Part shown: piece after piece, positions 49,484-61,775 of the stretch
How positions within the stretch are numbered: the first letter of the stretch is position 1
Layout: each line of letters begins with the position of its first letter
From: Agrococcus sp. Marseille-P2731
GTDB taxonomy: Bacteria > Actinomycetota > Actinomycetes > Actinomycetales > Microbacteriaceae
Length of the DNA: 64,000 nucleotides
Assembly: GCF_900117395.1 (NCBI RefSeq)
Contig: NZ_FPEG01000003.1
Coordinates: 868,001-932,000, forward strand
Reading direction: 5' to 3'
Translations under genes and position numbers: made by a program
Notes under the pieces: generated by a model
Databases searched by the model: none
What the model was told of the DNA's origin: nothing
Seen by the model: the letters and a program-made list of their open reading frames with translations, nothing else

Positions 49484-52137
49484 TCGTCGTTCTCCTCGGT
49501 GGTGGGCTCGCCCGCGTCTGCATCCGCAGCTGCGTCATCCGTGCCGTCAACGATAGCGGCATCGTCTTCCGGGTCGGTGGTGGCGGATGCATCGGCGCCA
49601 GCGGGCGCATCGGCGGCGGCGGCGGTCTCGGCGGCGGCCTCGACGACCTCCTCCTCGACGTTGCGCGCGATCTGGATCACGAGGTCCTTCTCGCTGCGCT
49701 CGGCGAACTGCACGCCCATGGTGGTGCGGCCGGTCGCGCGCACCTCGTCGACGTGCGAGCGGATGACCTTGCCGGAGGTGCGGATGAGCAGCAGCTCGTC
49801 GCCGTCGTGGACGATCGTCGCACCCACGAGCGCACCGCGGTCGTGCCCGCCGGAGGAGAACGTCAGCACGCCCTGGGTGCCGCGGCCCTTCGTGGGGTAG
49901 TCGGCCACGGCGGTCTTCTTGCCGAAGCCCTGCTCGGTGACGACGAATACGTAGCCCTCGTCGCCGATGACCATGGCGGCGAGCGCCTCGTCGTCGTCGC
50001 GGAGGCGGATGCCCCGCACTCCCCCGGTGTTGCGACCCATGGGGCGCAGCGCCGCATCCGTCGCCTCGAACCGAGCCGCCCGACCCTGCTTCGAGATCAC
50101 CAGGATCTCGTCGTCGGAGTTCGCGAGCATGGCCGAGATGAGGCGGTCGTCATCGGCGAGGTTGATCGCGATGATGCCGCCCGAGCGGTTCGTGTCGTAG
50201 AGCTCGAGGCGGGTCTTCTTGACCTGGCCCTCGCGGGTCGCGAGCACGAGGTAGTCGGCCTGGTCGTAGGAGCGCAGCGTGAGCACGGTCTGCACCTGCT
50301 CGTCGGGCTGGAAGGCCAGCAGGTTCGCGACGTGCTGCCCCTTGGCGTCGCGCCCGGCCTCGACGATCTCGTACGCCTTCATCCGGTAGACGCGGCCGAG
50401 GTTCGTGAAGAACAGCATCCAGTCGTGCGTCGAGTTGACGCTGAAGTGGTCGACCACGTCGTCGCTGCGCAGCTGCGCGCCGCGCACGCCCTTGCCGCCG
50501 CGGTGCTGCGCGCGGTACTGATCGATGCGCGTGCGCTTGATGTAGCCGCCGGTGGTGAGGCTGACGACGACCTGCTCCTCGGGGATCAGGTCCTCCATGG
50601 AGACGTCGCCCCCGTAGCCGTACATGATCTCGGTGCGTCGGTCGTCGCCGAACTTCGCGACGATCTCGCCGAGCTCGTCGACGATGATCGTGCGCTGGCG
50701 CTCGGGGCTCGCGATGATGTCCTGGTAGTCGGCGATCTTCAGCTCGAGCTCGGTCGCCTCGTCCTGGATTTTCTGGCGCTCGAGGGCGGCCAGGCGGCGC
50801 AGCTGCAGCTCGAGGATCGCCTCGGCCTGCCCCTTGTCGATCTCCAGCAGCTCCATCAGGCCGGTGCGCGCGGCGTCCGTCGTCTGCGAGCGGCGGATGA
50901 GCGCGATCACCTCGTCGAGCGCGTCGAGCGCCTTGAGGTAGGCGGTCAGGATGTGCATCCGCTCCTGCGCCTTGGCGAGGCGGTACTGCGTGCGACGGAC
51001 GATGACCTCGACCTGGTGGTCGGCCCAGTGCGTGATGAAGCCGTCGATCGGCAGCGTGCGCGGCACGCCGTCGACGATCGCGAGCATGTTCGCGCCGAAG
51101 TTCTCCTGCAGCTGCGTGTGCTTGTAGAGGTTGTTGAGCACGACCTTCGCCACCGCGTCGCGCTTGAGCGTGATGACGAGGCGCTGGCCGGTGCGGCCGG
51201 AGGTCTGATCCTCGATGTCGGCGATGCCCGAGAGCTTGCCGTCCTTCACGAGGTCGGCGATCTTGCGCGCGAGGTTGTCGGGGTTCACCTGGTAGGGCAG
51301 CTCGGTGATGACGAGCGCCGTGCGGTTGTTGACCTCCTCGACGCTCACGACCGCCCGCATCGTGATCGAGCCGCGGCCTGTGCGGTAGGCCTCCTGGATG
51401 CCCTTGGTGCCGAGGATCTGAGCGCCCGTGGGGAAGTCCGGCCCCTTGATGCGCTCGATGAGGGCGTCCTGCAGCTCCTCGCGCGTGGCATCCGGGTGCT
51501 CGAGGTGCCAGATGGCGCCGGCGGCCACCTCGCGCAGGTTGTGGGGCGGGATGTTCGTGGCCATTCCGACGGCGATGCCGACGGAGCCGTTGACGAGCAG
51601 GTTCGGGAAGCGCGCCGGGAGCACCGAGGGCTCCTGCGTGCGGCCGTCGTAGTTGTCCTGGAAGTCGACGGTGTCCTCGTCGATGTCGCGCACCATCTCC
51701 ATGGCGAGCGGCGACATCTTCGTCTCGGTGTACCGCGGGGCAGCTGCCTCGTCGTCACCGGCGGAGCCGAAGTTGCCCTGGCCGAGCGCGAGCGGGTATC
51801 GCAGGCTCCACGGCTGCACGAGGCGCACGAGCGCGTCGTAGATCGCCGTGTCGCCGTGCGGGTGGAACTGTCCCATCACGTCGCCGACCACGCGCGAGCA
51901 CTTGGAGAACGCCTTGTCGGGGCGGTAGCCGCCGTCGTACATGGCGTAGATCACGCGGCGGTGCACCGGCTTCATGCCGTCGCGCACCTCTGGCAGCGCG
52001 CGGCCCACGATCACGCTCATCGCGTAGTCGAGGTAGGAGCGCTGCATCTCGAGCTGCAGGTCGACCTGCTCGATCGCGCCGTGGTTCGGGGCGTCGCGGT
52101 CGAAGGGCACGGCCGCGGGAGTCGTCTCGTCAGTCAT
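49480..52137 (-). CDS. gyrA: DNA gyrase subunit A
   Basis: An 885-residue topoisomerase subunit that cuts and rejoins DNA. The catalytic Tyr136 lies in [12 protein letters not shown]; the quinolone-determining region reads [18 protein letters not shown], with Thr97 and Asp101 at the E. coli Ser83 and Asp87 positions. The GyrA box [10 protein letters not shown] in the C-terminal beta-pinwheel shows it is a gyrase and not topoisomerase IV. The end is an acidic and Ala-rich tail. It follows gyrB by 15 bp in the same operon. Confidence 0.98.
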   Translation of the reverse strand: MTDETTPAAVPFDRDAPNHGAIEQVDLQLEMQRSYLDYAMSVIVGRALPEVRDGMKPVHRRVIYAMYDGGYRPDKAFSKCSRVVGDVMGQFHPHGDTAIYDALVRLVQPWSLRYPLALGQGNFGSAGDDEAAAPRYTETKMSPLAMEMVRDIDEDTVDFQDNYDGRTQEPSVLPARFPNLLVNGSVGIAVGMATNIPPHNLREVAAGAIWHLEHPDATREELQDALIERIKGPDFPTGAQILGTKGIQEAYRTGRGSITMRAVVSVEEVNNRTALVITELPYQVNPDNLARKIADLVKDGKLSGIADIEDQTSGRTGQRLVITLKRDAVAKVVLNNLYKHTQLQENFGANMLAIVDGVPRTLPIDGFITHWADHQVEVIVRRTQYRLAKAQERMHILTAYLKALDALDEVIALIRRSQTTDAARTGLMELLEIDKGQAEAILELQLRRLAALERQKIQDEATELELKIADYQDIIASPERQRTIIVDELGEIVAKFGDDRRTEIMYGYGGDVSMEDLIPEEQVVVSLTTGGYIKRTRIDQYRAQHRGGKGVRGAQLRSDDVVDHFSVNSTHDWMLFFTNLGRVYRMKAYEIVEAGRDAKGQHVANLLAFQPDEQVQTVLTLRSYDQADYLVLATREGQVKKTRLELYDTNRSGGIIAINLADDDRLISAMLANSDDEILVISKQGRAARFEATDAALRPMGRNTGGVRGIRLRDDDEALAAMVIGDEGYVFVVTEQGFGKKTAVADYPTKGRGTQGVLTFSSGGHDRGALVGATIVHDGDELLLIRTSGKVIRSHVDEVRATGRTTMGVQFAERSEKDLVIQIARNVEEEVVEAAAETAAAADAPAGADASATTDPEDDAAIVDGTDDAAADADAGEPTTEENDE

Positions 52138-52152
52138 CGGTCTCTCTCAGCC

Positions 52153-54492
<2,340 letters not shown>

Positions 54493-55392
54493 CTATGCCT
54501 GCGGCGAGCGCCGGATGGGGGCGACCACCCGGATCACCGCGGAGTCGTCGAGGGCTCCGAGCCCCTGCGCCTCACCGAGGAGGAAGAGCTGCTCGGCAGC
54601 GGCCGCCACCGGCACCGCGAGGTGCTGCGCGCGGGCAGCTGCGCCCACGATGCCGAGGTCCTTCACGAAGATGTCGAGCCGGCTGAGCACCTCTGCACCG
54701 CCCTCGTCATAGGCCTGCAGTGCCCGCGGCCCGCGGTTGGCGAGCATGAAGGAGCCGGCGGCGCCGGCCGAGAGCGCCTCGAGGGTGCGCTCGCGATCCA
54801 GGCCCAGCGCATCCGCGAGCGCGAGCGCCTCTGCGGCGGCGGCGATGTGCACGCCGCAGAGCAGCTGGTTGACCGTCTTGAGCGCCTGCCCGTCGCCGGG
54901 CTTGTCCCCCACCACGGTCAGCGTCGAGGCGAGCTGCTCGAGCACCGGCTGCGCCACCGCCAGCGCTGCAGGTGCTGCGCCGACGACGATCAGCAGGTCA
55001 CCCTGGCCCGCGCGCACGGGTCCGCCCGAGAGCGGTGCGTCCACGAGGCTCGCGCCCGACTCGGCCAGGCGCTCGGCCAGCTCGGCGATGCCGTCGGTGC
55101 CCACCGTGCTCGTCAGGATCACGACCGCGCCCTCGTCGAGGTGCTCGGCGAGCCCCGCCTCGCCGAACAGCAGCTCGCGCAGCTGCTCGCCCGTCCGCAC
55201 CGCGACGATCACGGCCTGGGCGCCGGAGACCGCCTCGACGGCGGAGGCGGCCGGTGCGACCCCGTGCTGGTCCGCGAGAGCGAGGCGCTGGTCGGCGATG
55301 TCGAAGCCGCGCACCTCGAAGCGCTCCGCGAGGCGTGCTGCCATGGGGAGTCCCATGGCGCCGAGTCCGATGACGGCGACGGTGCTGGTCAT
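54493..55392 (-). CDS. NAD(P)-dependent beta-hydroxyacid dehydrogenase (L-threonate dehydrogenase-like)
   Basis: A 299-residue enzyme of the 3-hydroxyisobutyrate/tartronate-semialdehyde reductase family. The Rossmann motif is VAVIGLGAMGLPMAARL (residues 5-21), the substrate-binding block DAPLSGGPVRAGQGDLLIVVG (about 118-138), the catalytic Lys in GQALKTVNQLL (about 172) and the C-terminal KDLGIVGAAA. It follows the four-carbon acid sugar kinase, as LtnD does OtnK, so L-threonate or D-erythronate oxidation is the likely role. ATG 55392 with AGGAA upstream. Last gene of the operon. Confidence 0.83.
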   Translation of the reverse strand: MTSTVAVIGLGAMGLPMAARLAERFEVRGFDIADQRLALADQHGVAPAASAVEAVSGAQAVIVAVRTGEQLRELLFGEAGLAEHLDEGAVVILTSTVGTDGIAELAERLAESGASLVDAPLSGGPVRAGQGDLLIVVGAAPAALAVAQPVLEQLASTLTVVGDKPGDGQALKTVNQLLCGVHIAAAAEALALADALGLDRERTLEALSAGAAGSFMLANRGPRALQAYDEGGAEVLSRLDIFVKDLGIVGAAARAQHLAVPVAAAAEQLFLLGEAQGLGALDDSAVIRVVAPIRRSPQA

Positions 55393-55435
55393 GTGGTTCC
55401 TGCTTCCTCGGTGCGAGTGGATGTCGTGGTGGCGG

Positions 55436-56839
55436 TCAGTCGGCGAGCGTGCGCACGACGAGCGAGAGCGAGTGCTCGGTGCCGACGTTCCCGGCGAAGA
55501 CGACGTAGGGGATGCCGACGGCCGGGCCGACCTGCGGCTGCCAGAGCGAGACGATGCCCGGCAGCATCGGGCCGACGACCTGCGCGCGGCGGATCTGCAG
55601 CGCCTCGCTCGCGACATCGCTGGACGTGATCCCTCCCTTGGCGATGACGAAGCGCGGCGGCGCGAGCTCGAGCACGCGCGCGACCAGCTCGACGAGGCCG
55701 GCGGAGACGCGGCGCGCGATGTCGAGGCTCGCATCGCCGTCGGCCCCGGTGACGAGCTCGCGGCTCGTGTGGACGATCACCGTGCCGTGCTCGATCGCGC
55801 GGGCCACCGCATCCGCCTGCTGTGCCAGGTGCTGCTCGCGGCGCTCGTCGATGAGGGATCGCACGTCGAGCTCGACGGTGGCCGTGTCGGGGCGGTCGGC
55901 CTGGAGCGCCGCGAGCTGCGCGGTCGTGAGCGGCACGTGGCTGCCGACGACGACGAGCCCGCCGCGATCGTTGGCGAACTCGATGCGATCGGCGGTCACC
56001 GGCTCGGCGATCGGCTGGCCGATGTGCGCGCGCAGGTACGGCGGGCCGATGCGCAGCAGTGACGTGACACCCTCGCGATCGAGCTCGTGGAGCGCGAGCG
56101 CGACCTGGCGCATGTCATGCTCGTCGACCGCGTCGACCACGACGACCGCTCCGGGAGCGAGCTCGCGGAGGAAGCCCGTGACCGCCGCGGTGCCGGCGCG
56201 GATGATGTCGATCGTGAGCGCTGCCACGTCGTCGCGGCGCACGCGGCCATGCGTCTTCTCCTCGACCCAGTCGCGCAGGTCGGAGGCGCGGTAGCCGAAG
56301 GTCGCGTCGGCGGCGAAGGGCGTCTGGCCCACGGGCGTCGCCTCGTCGTCGACCACCCAGTAGTGCACGGCGTCGACGGTGATGCGGCCGGAGTCCGGGA
56401 ACGCGGGGATGAGCATGGTGAGGTGGGGAGCAGCACCGCCATGCTGGGCGACGGCCTCGGCGAGCACGTCGGTCTCGAGCGGGAAGTGCCCGCGCAGGGT
56501 CGAGTCGCTGCGGCTGACGAACGAGACGCGCTTGCCGGCGCGGTGTGCGGCCTCGAGCGCCACGGCGACGACCTCGCGGTTGCGGGCCTCGGCGCCCGAC
56601 TCCGAGAGCGAGCGGGTGTTGGTCAGGACGTAGACGGCAGCCGCGTCCTGCCCGAGGGCCCAGTCGAGGTCGGCGGCGTCCCACCTGGTGAGCACCGGGA
56701 GCCCCGCGACCGACTGCGTGCCGGTCGGGTCGTCGTCGAGGACGATCAGCACCAGGTCGGCGGCGCGAGCCGCGGCGACGTCGGCGGCGTCGATCTGCAG
56801 GGGCGCGGGCAGCGGGGCGAGCAGGTCGTCGAGGTGCAA
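55436..56839 (-). CDS. otnK: Four-carbon acid sugar kinase family protein (OtnK/DUF1537)
   Basis: A 467-residue kinase of the four-carbon acid sugar kinase family, which phosphorylates 3-oxo-tetronates. The N-terminal domain has VLDDDPTGTQSVAGLPVLTRW (nucleophile region), YVLTNTRSLSESGA and VSRSDSTLRGHFPLE; the C-terminal nucleotide-binding domain contains VVVGSHVPLTTAQ and FVIAKGGITSSDVASEAL with GNVGTEHSL at the end. The start is TTG 56839, supported by AGGAG 5 nt upstream. Between it and the GntR gene is a palindromic operator. The aldolase and isomerase needed to finish the pathway are not in this window. Confidence 0.85.
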   Translation of the reverse strand: MHLDDLLAPLPAPLQIDAADVAAARAADLVLIVLDDDPTGTQSVAGLPVLTRWDAADLDWALGQDAAAVYVLTNTRSLSESGAEARNREVVAVALEAAHRAGKRVSFVSRSDSTLRGHFPLETDVLAEAVAQHGGAAPHLTMLIPAFPDSGRITVDAVHYWVVDDEATPVGQTPFAADATFGYRASDLRDWVEEKTHGRVRRDDVAALTIDIIRAGTAAVTGFLRELAPGAVVVVDAVDEHDMRQVALALHELDREGVTSLLRIGPPYLRAHIGQPIAEPVTADRIEFANDRGGLVVVGSHVPLTTAQLAALQADRPDTATVELDVRSLIDERREQHLAQQADAVARAIEHGTVIVHTSRELVTGADGDASLDIARRVSAGLVELVARVLELAPPRFVIAKGGITSSDVASEALQIRRAQVVGPMLPGIVSLWQPQVGPAVGIPYVVFAGNVGTEHSLSLVVRTLAD

Positions 56840-56860
56840 GAGAACTCCTGTGTTCTGGTC

Positions 56861-56875
56861 AGATATCAGATATCT
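56861..56875. promoter_or_regulatory. Putative GntR/FadR operator
   Basis: AGATATCAGATATCT is a 15-bp palindrome with perfect 7-bp arms around a central A, 21 bp upstream of the kinase TTG. AT-rich against its surroundings, it sits in the 102-bp gap just after the GntR gene and suits repression of the kinase-dehydrogenase pair. Confidence 0.65.
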
Positions 56876-56941
56876 TCACTGCGTCGGCGGGCGATGTCAA
56901 CCCTCGATCCGGCGCTCACGCCGATCGCAGCGATCCGGCGC

Positions 56942-57640
56942 TCAGCCGAAGACGAGCCCGACCAGATCCTCATGCGTCTGCTGCATGTGACGCGCCATCG
57001 CGTCGCGAGCCTCCGTCGCCCCGCCTGCGCGGATCGCCTCCAGGACCGTGCGGTGCTCGGCGATGGCGTGCTCGCGGATCGCGTGCACCGCGCTCGTCTC
57101 CCCGCGCGTCTCCTCGAGCATCGCGGTGAGCGGGCGGATGGCTGCGACGAGGATCCGGTTCTCCGCTGCGCGGATGATGGCGTCGTGGAAGTCGAGGTCG
57201 GCGGCGACGAAGCCGTCGACATCGCCCGCCTCGTGGTGCTCGGACATGCGCACGAGCGCATCCTCGAGCACTGCCAGGTCCTCATCCGTCCTGCGCCCGG
57301 CCGCGAGCCTCGCGGCCCCGGTCTCGATCATCATGCGCACCTCGAGCAGCTCGAGCGAGGACTGCTTGCGCTGCCCGGCGCTGCGCGCGTGCCGCACCAC
57401 GGCATCCATGCCCGTCCACTCCGCGACCGGAGCGATGCGGTGCCTGCTGCCGGGCACCTGCACGATCACGCCCTGCGCCTGCAGCAGTCGCACCGCCTCG
57501 CGCATCGTCAGTCGCGAGACGCCGAACTCCACGGCGAGCTGACCCTCGGGGGGCAGCTGCTCACCGGCGGTGAGCGCTCCGTCGATGATCGCGTCGAGCA
57601 GCTGGTCGACGGCGTCGTGCGTGCGTGATGGGCGCGGCAT
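56942..57640 (-). CDS. GntR (FadR subfamily) transcriptional regulator
   Basis: A 232-residue regulator. The winged helix reads LDAIIDGALTAGEQLPPEGQLAVEFGVSRLTMREAVRLLQAQGVI; the C-terminal FCD ligand domain has the metal-binding set Asp/His in DLDFHDAI, His in AEHRTVL and His in MARHMQQTHEDL. GAGGAGGA precedes ATG 57640, an ideal ribosome site. It lies directly upstream of the kinase gene with a palindromic operator between, and so probably responds to a sugar acid or its phosphate. Confidence 0.9.
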   Translation of the reverse strand: MPRPSRTHDAVDQLLDAIIDGALTAGEQLPPEGQLAVEFGVSRLTMREAVRLLQAQGVIVQVPGSRHRIAPVAEWTGMDAVVRHARSAGQRKQSSLELLEVRMMIETGAARLAAGRRTDEDLAVLEDALVRMSEHHEAGDVDGFVAADLDFHDAIIRAAENRILVAAIRPLTAMLEETRGETSAVHAIREHAIAEHRTVLEAIRAGGATEARDAMARHMQQTHEDLVGLVFG

Positions 57641-57687
57641 CGGTCCTCCTCAGACGGGTGTCAGACAGCGTAGCCGCCCATGCCGCC

Positions 57688-58182
57688 CTAGCCCCACGTA
57701 TCCCGCGGCCCGCGCCCCGGCACCGATCGGCGGCCGCGGTTGAAGCTCGGCAGGTCGGGCCCGATGAAGCGCACCTGCGTCAGACCGCAGTCGGGGAACC
57801 GGGCGAGGATCCGCGTGGTGGTCTCCGCCCGCAGGATGCGCATCTGCTGGGTCCAGGCCGTGGAGGCGCAGCGCACGGTCAGCACGCCCTCCTCGAAGGA
57901 GACCGGCTCGGTGCGACCGGCGTTCTCCTCCCCGACGAGCTCCGGCCAGTGGACCATCACGTCGGCGCGCGCGAGCGTCGTCGTCCACCCTCGGTCGTCG
58001 GCGAAGCCGGCGAGCACATCGCCGAGCCCCTTCGGGTCGCGTCCCTTCCCGAACGGCACGGAGGCATCCGGATCCCTGCGCGAGCGCCGGCGGCCATCGC
58101 GCGTGACCATCGCCGGGTCGCCCATCTTCGCCTTGAGGCGGAGCCAGACGCGCTCCGGCTCCGTGGGCGCGAGCTCACGCAT
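57688..58182 (-). CDS. dciA: DciA-family helicase-loading protein (DUF721)
   Basis: A 164-residue protein of the DUF721/DciA family, which helps load the replicative helicase in bacteria lacking DnaC. It has DPKGLGDVLAGFADDRGW, VMVHWPELVGEENAGRTEPVSFEEGVLTVRCASTAWTQQMRILRAE and GPDLPSFNRG. ATG 58182 overlaps the recF end by 8 bp. The position dnaA-dnaN-gnd-recF-dciA is canonical for actinobacteria. Confidence 0.92.
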   Translation of the reverse strand: MRELAPTEPERVWLRLKAKMGDPAMVTRDGRRRSRRDPDASVPFGKGRDPKGLGDVLAGFADDRGWTTTLARADVMVHWPELVGEENAGRTEPVSFEEGVLTVRCASTAWTQQMRILRAETTTRILARFPDCGLTQVRFIGPDLPSFNRGRRSVPGRGPRDTWG

Positions 58183-59269
58183 CGACGACCACCGCGCCGG
58201 CATCGATGCGGATGCGGTGGTCGCGAAGCGCCTGCGGCACGTCGTCCTCGACGGCGGCGGTGATGAGCACCTGCTCGAAGCCGCTCGCCGCCTCGGCCAG
58301 GCGCTGGCGCCGACCGGCGTCGAGCTCGGCGAACACGTCGTCGAGGATCATCACGGGGTCGCCGCCGGACCCGTCGCGCAGCAGCTCTGCGGAGGCGAGG
58401 CGCAGCGCGAGCGCGAAGGACCACGACTCGCCGTGGCTCGCGTAGTGGCGCGCGAGCAGGTCGTTGAGCTGCAGCTCGAGGTCGTCGCGGTGCGGGCCGA
58501 CGAGGCTGACCCCGCGGTCGAGCTCGTCGCGACGGCGCTCTGCCAGCAGCGCACGGAACGCATCAGCGGAGTCGGGCACGTTCGTGATCAGCGCGATGCG
58601 GGCGTCGTGCTCGTCACCGGCGACGAGCCGATATGCCGCCGCGACGTGCGGCGAGAGCTCGTCGACCAGGGTACGTCTCGTGCGCATGACCTCGAGGCCG
58701 AGGTCGACGAGCCGGCCGTCCCAGACCTCGAGCGTGGTCATGTCATCCGGTCGCAGCCGCGCGGCGCGAGCGCTCTTGAGCAGCGAGTTGCGCTGCTTCA
58801 GCACGCGGTCGAGATCGCTGTGGACGCTGGTGAGCCGTGGTGCGCGCATCACGGCGAGCTCGTCGAGGAAGCGGCGGCGGCCACCGGGATCGGCGCGCAC
58901 CAGCTGCAGGTCCTCGGGGCTGAAGAGCACCGCCTGCAGGTAGCGCGGCAGGTCGCGGATGCGCACGTTCTGCCCGTTGGCCTGCGCGCGGTTCGCGCCG
59001 CGCACGTTCAGCTCGACGTCGAGCTGGAACGCCCGCTCGTCGTTCGTGACGGTGCAGCGCACGATCGCCTGCTGCTCCCCCGCCCTGATGAGCGCGACAT
59101 CCGTCGGCACGCGGTGGCTCGAGCCCGTCGCGATCCAGACGAGCGACTCGACCATGTTGGTCTTGCCCTGCCCGTTGCGACCGACCAGGAGGTTCGCACC
59201 GGGCGCGAACTCGACATCCGCCACCTCATAGTTGCGGAAGTCGGTCAGGGCGAGCCGACTGACGCGCAC
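58175..59269 (-). CDS. recF: DNA replication and repair protein RecF
   Basis: A 364-residue SMC-like ATPase that loads RecA at gaps. Walker A is VGRNGQGKTNMVES (about residues 29-42), signature SLVGPHRDDLEL and Walker B PVMILDDVFAELDAGRR with AVEDDVP after it. It starts with GTG 59269 immediately after the gnd stop (TGAGTG), which implies reinitiation. It begins with VRVSRLALTDFRNYE, typical of RecF. Confidence 0.96.
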   Translation of the reverse strand: MRVSRLALTDFRNYEVADVEFAPGANLLVGRNGQGKTNMVESLVWIATGSSHRVPTDVALIRAGEQQAIVRCTVTNDERAFQLDVELNVRGANRAQANGQNVRIRDLPRYLQAVLFSPEDLQLVRADPGGRRRFLDELAVMRAPRLTSVHSDLDRVLKQRNSLLKSARAARLRPDDMTTLEVWDGRLVDLGLEVMRTRRTLVDELSPHVAAAYRLVAGDEHDARIALITNVPDSADAFRALLAERRRDELDRGVSLVGPHRDDLELQLNDLLARHYASHGESWSFALALRLASAELLRDGSGGDPVMILDDVFAELDAGRRQRLAEAASGFEQVLITAAVEDDVPQALRDHRIRIDAGAVVVDA

Positions 59270-60157
59270 TCAGACCTTCTTGATCGCGTGTCCGCCGAAC
59301 TGGTTGCGGAGCGCGGCGACCGCCTTCATCGCGGGGCTGTCATCCTGCCGCGACTCGAAGCGGGCGAAGAGCGACGCCGAGATGGCCGGCATCGGCACCG
59401 CGTTCGCGATCGCCTCCTCCACCGTCCAGCGGCCCTCTCCGGAGTCGTCGACGTAGCCCTCGATCTCCGAGAGGTCGTCGTCCTCGTCGAGCGCGCGCAC
59501 CATCAGGTCGAGGAGCCAGGAGCGCACGACCGTGCCGCGCTGCCAGGCCTTGAACGAGCCGGCGACGTCGTGCACGAGCTCCTTGCGCTCGAGCAGCTCG
59601 AAGCCCTCGGCATAGGCCTGCATCAGGCCGTACTCGATCCCGTTGTGCACCATCTTCACGTAGTGCCCGGCGCCGGTCGGGCCCGCGTGCACGAAGCCCT
59701 CCTCGCGCGGACCCTCGGGCCGCAGCGCGTCGAACACGGGCATGAGCTCCTCGACGTCGGCGCGCTCGCCACCGACCATCAGTCCGTAGCCGTTCTCGAG
59801 GCCCCAGACCCCACCGGAGACGCCGACATCCACGAAGCGCACGCCACGCTCCGCGAGCTGCGCGGCGTGACGCTCGTCCTCCGTGAAGCGCGAGTTGCCG
59901 CCGTCGATCACCAGGTCGCCCTCCGACAGCTTCGCGCCCAGCTCGGTGACAACGGCATCCGTGATAGCGCCAGCAGGCACCATCGCCCAGACGACGCGCG
60001 GCGCCGGCAGTGCCGCGATGAGGTCATCGATGCTCGCAGCATCGCTGATCTCGGGGTTCGTGTCGTAGCCGGTGACCTCGATGCCCGCCTGCTCGAGGCG
60101 GGTGCGCATGTTGCCGCCCATCTTGCCGAGGCCGATCAGTCCGATGTGCGTCGTCAT
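59270..60157 (-). CDS. gnd: 6-phosphogluconate dehydrogenase (decarboxylating), NAD-dependent short form
   Basis: A 295-residue enzyme of the short (YqeC/GndA) type that oxidises 6-phosphogluconate to ribulose 5-phosphate. It has GLIGLGKMGGNM, VIDGGNSRFTEDERHA, GVSGGVWGLENGYGLMVGG, the active site GAGHYVKMVHNGIEYGLMQA and DSGEGRW. In the window the Zwf-like gene (24600) encodes the preceding pathway step, but the genes are distant. Located between dnaN and recF as in many actinobacteria. GAGGGAG precedes ATG 60157. Confidence 0.95.
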   Translation of the reverse strand: MTTHIGLIGLGKMGGNMRTRLEQAGIEVTGYDTNPEISDAASIDDLIAALPAPRVVWAMVPAGAITDAVVTELGAKLSEGDLVIDGGNSRFTEDERHAAQLAERGVRFVDVGVSGGVWGLENGYGLMVGGERADVEELMPVFDALRPEGPREEGFVHAGPTGAGHYVKMVHNGIEYGLMQAYAEGFELLERKELVHDVAGSFKAWQRGTVVRSWLLDLMVRALDEDDDLSEIEGYVDDSGEGRWTVEEAIANAVPMPAISASLFARFESRQDDSPAMKAVAALRNQFGGHAIKKV

Positions 60158-60185
60158 GGAGCTCCCTCGTCGCGATCTGCGCGGA

Positions 60186-61328
60186 TCAGCGCAGCAGCAG
60201 GTTCGGCTGCAGCAGGTACTTGAAGTCGGTGGCCTCTGCGTCGTCGCGCGAGGTCTGGCCGCGGATCAGCATGGGCCCGGGCTTGTTCGTGTTCTCGGAG
60301 TGCGTGAACGAGACGCGCACGAACTCGGAGTGCGTCGCCTGGATGCCGTCGATGAGCAGCTGCGGCTTGATCGAGAGCACGATGTCGTCGCCCTCGAGCA
60401 CCGCATCGATGATCTCGGAGGCCTGCGCCTGCTCGGAGCCGATGGCCTCGAGCTGCACCTGGCCCTCGCTGAAGGTGTACCGGATGGCGGCCTCGGCGTC
60501 GAGCACGAGCTGCACGCGACGGGTCGCGTCGACGAGCTCTGAGGTGCTCACGACGGCGTGGTGGTCGATCGCCTCGGGGAACAGCCGACGGACGGGCGGG
60601 TAGTTGCCCTTGATGAGGAGGCTCGTGACGGTGCGATCGGTCGTCGAGAAGGCGATCTGCTGGCGCTCGCCGGGCTCGCTCATGGTGATCTGGATGCGGT
60701 CGGCACCGCCGAAGGTGCGGCCCACCTCGGTGAGGGTGCGGGCGGGCACGAGCGAGGTCAGGGCCTCCGTCGCGTCGCCGGCATCCCACTGGATGCTGCG
60801 CACCGAGACGCGGTAGCGGTCGGTGGCGATGAGCGTGAGCGTGGTGTCGGAGGCCTCGAGCTGCACACCCGTGATGACGGGGGTGACGTCCTCGCGCGAT
60901 GCCGAGATCGCGACCTGGCCGATCGCCTCGGCGAAGGCCTTGCCCTCGACGACGCCGGTGCGGCCCTCGACGGTCGGGACCGTGGGGTACTCCTCGAGCG
61001 GCATCTTGGCGAGCGAGAAGTTGGCGTTGCCGCAGCGGATCGAGACCTTCGTGCCGTCATCCTCGACGCGCACCTCGCGCTGGGGCAGCTTCGCCGCGAT
61101 GTCGCTCATCATCTTGCCGGAGACCAGCACGACGCCCTCGGACTCGACATCGGCCTGCACCGAGGTGCGCGCCGACGACTCGAAGTCGAAGGACGAGAAG
61201 ACGACTCCCTCGGGCGTCGCCTCGATGCGCACGCCGCTGAGGATCGGCATCGTCGGCCGCTGCGGGAGGAGCTTCACGGCGAACGACACGGCATCGCTGA
61301 AGACATCGCGGTTGATGACGAACTTCAC
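60186..61328 (-). CDS. dnaN: DNA polymerase III beta subunit (sliding clamp)
   Basis: A 380-residue clamp protein. It begins VKFVINRDVFSDAVSFAVKLLPQRPTMPILSG and contains the three clamp repeats, with MKFxV-like start and FSSFDFESSARTSV typical of the family. GTG 61328 follows GAGGGAGA at 3-8 nt. Placed downstream of the presumed oriC; gnd, recF and dciA follow. The C-terminus ends KYLLQPNLLLR. Confidence 0.97.
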   Translation of the reverse strand: MKFVINRDVFSDAVSFAVKLLPQRPTMPILSGVRIEATPEGVVFSSFDFESSARTSVQADVESEGVVLVSGKMMSDIAAKLPQREVRVEDDGTKVSIRCGNANFSLAKMPLEEYPTVPTVEGRTGVVEGKAFAEAIGQVAISASREDVTPVITGVQLEASDTTLTLIATDRYRVSVRSIQWDAGDATEALTSLVPARTLTEVGRTFGGADRIQITMSEPGERQQIAFSTTDRTVTSLLIKGNYPPVRRLFPEAIDHHAVVSTSELVDATRRVQLVLDAEAAIRYTFSEGQVQLEAIGSEQAQASEIIDAVLEGDDIVLSIKPQLLIDGIQATHSEFVRVSFTHSENTNKPGPMLIRGQTSRDDAEATDFKYLLQPNLLLR

Positions 61329-61775
61329 GGGTCTCCCTCGTTCACTGAGCAGATGCTTCGGCGCTGAAGGCGTCGCAAGGCAGTGCCGCACCGCAGAGCG
61401 TTGGCGGCGGTGTCGATTGTGGCACAGCCTCGCGTCCTGCGACCCGTGGCCTCCTCGACCGCCGACCGTCATGGTTGGCAGCTCGCCGAATCCTCTTCTC
61501 ACTCACACTGTCATTCATAACCCCTGTGGAACTTGTGGAACCGCGGGCTCCTCGCGGCTCGTGGCATGGGAACTACAAGCGTGGAAGTTGTAGAGCGCCT
61601 GTTGACGCGCATCCACACCTCGGTGGAGGGCGACGGATGTGTCATTCGACCGCGCTCACAGCCCGAGCCACGTTGTGCACAGGCAGCGCTGCTTCTCCAC
61701 AGGTCGAACCACATGAAGTGCACGTTGAGGGTTTGGGTGCGCTCCCCGGTCGCTGGGGAAGGCGCGCGAGCCGTC

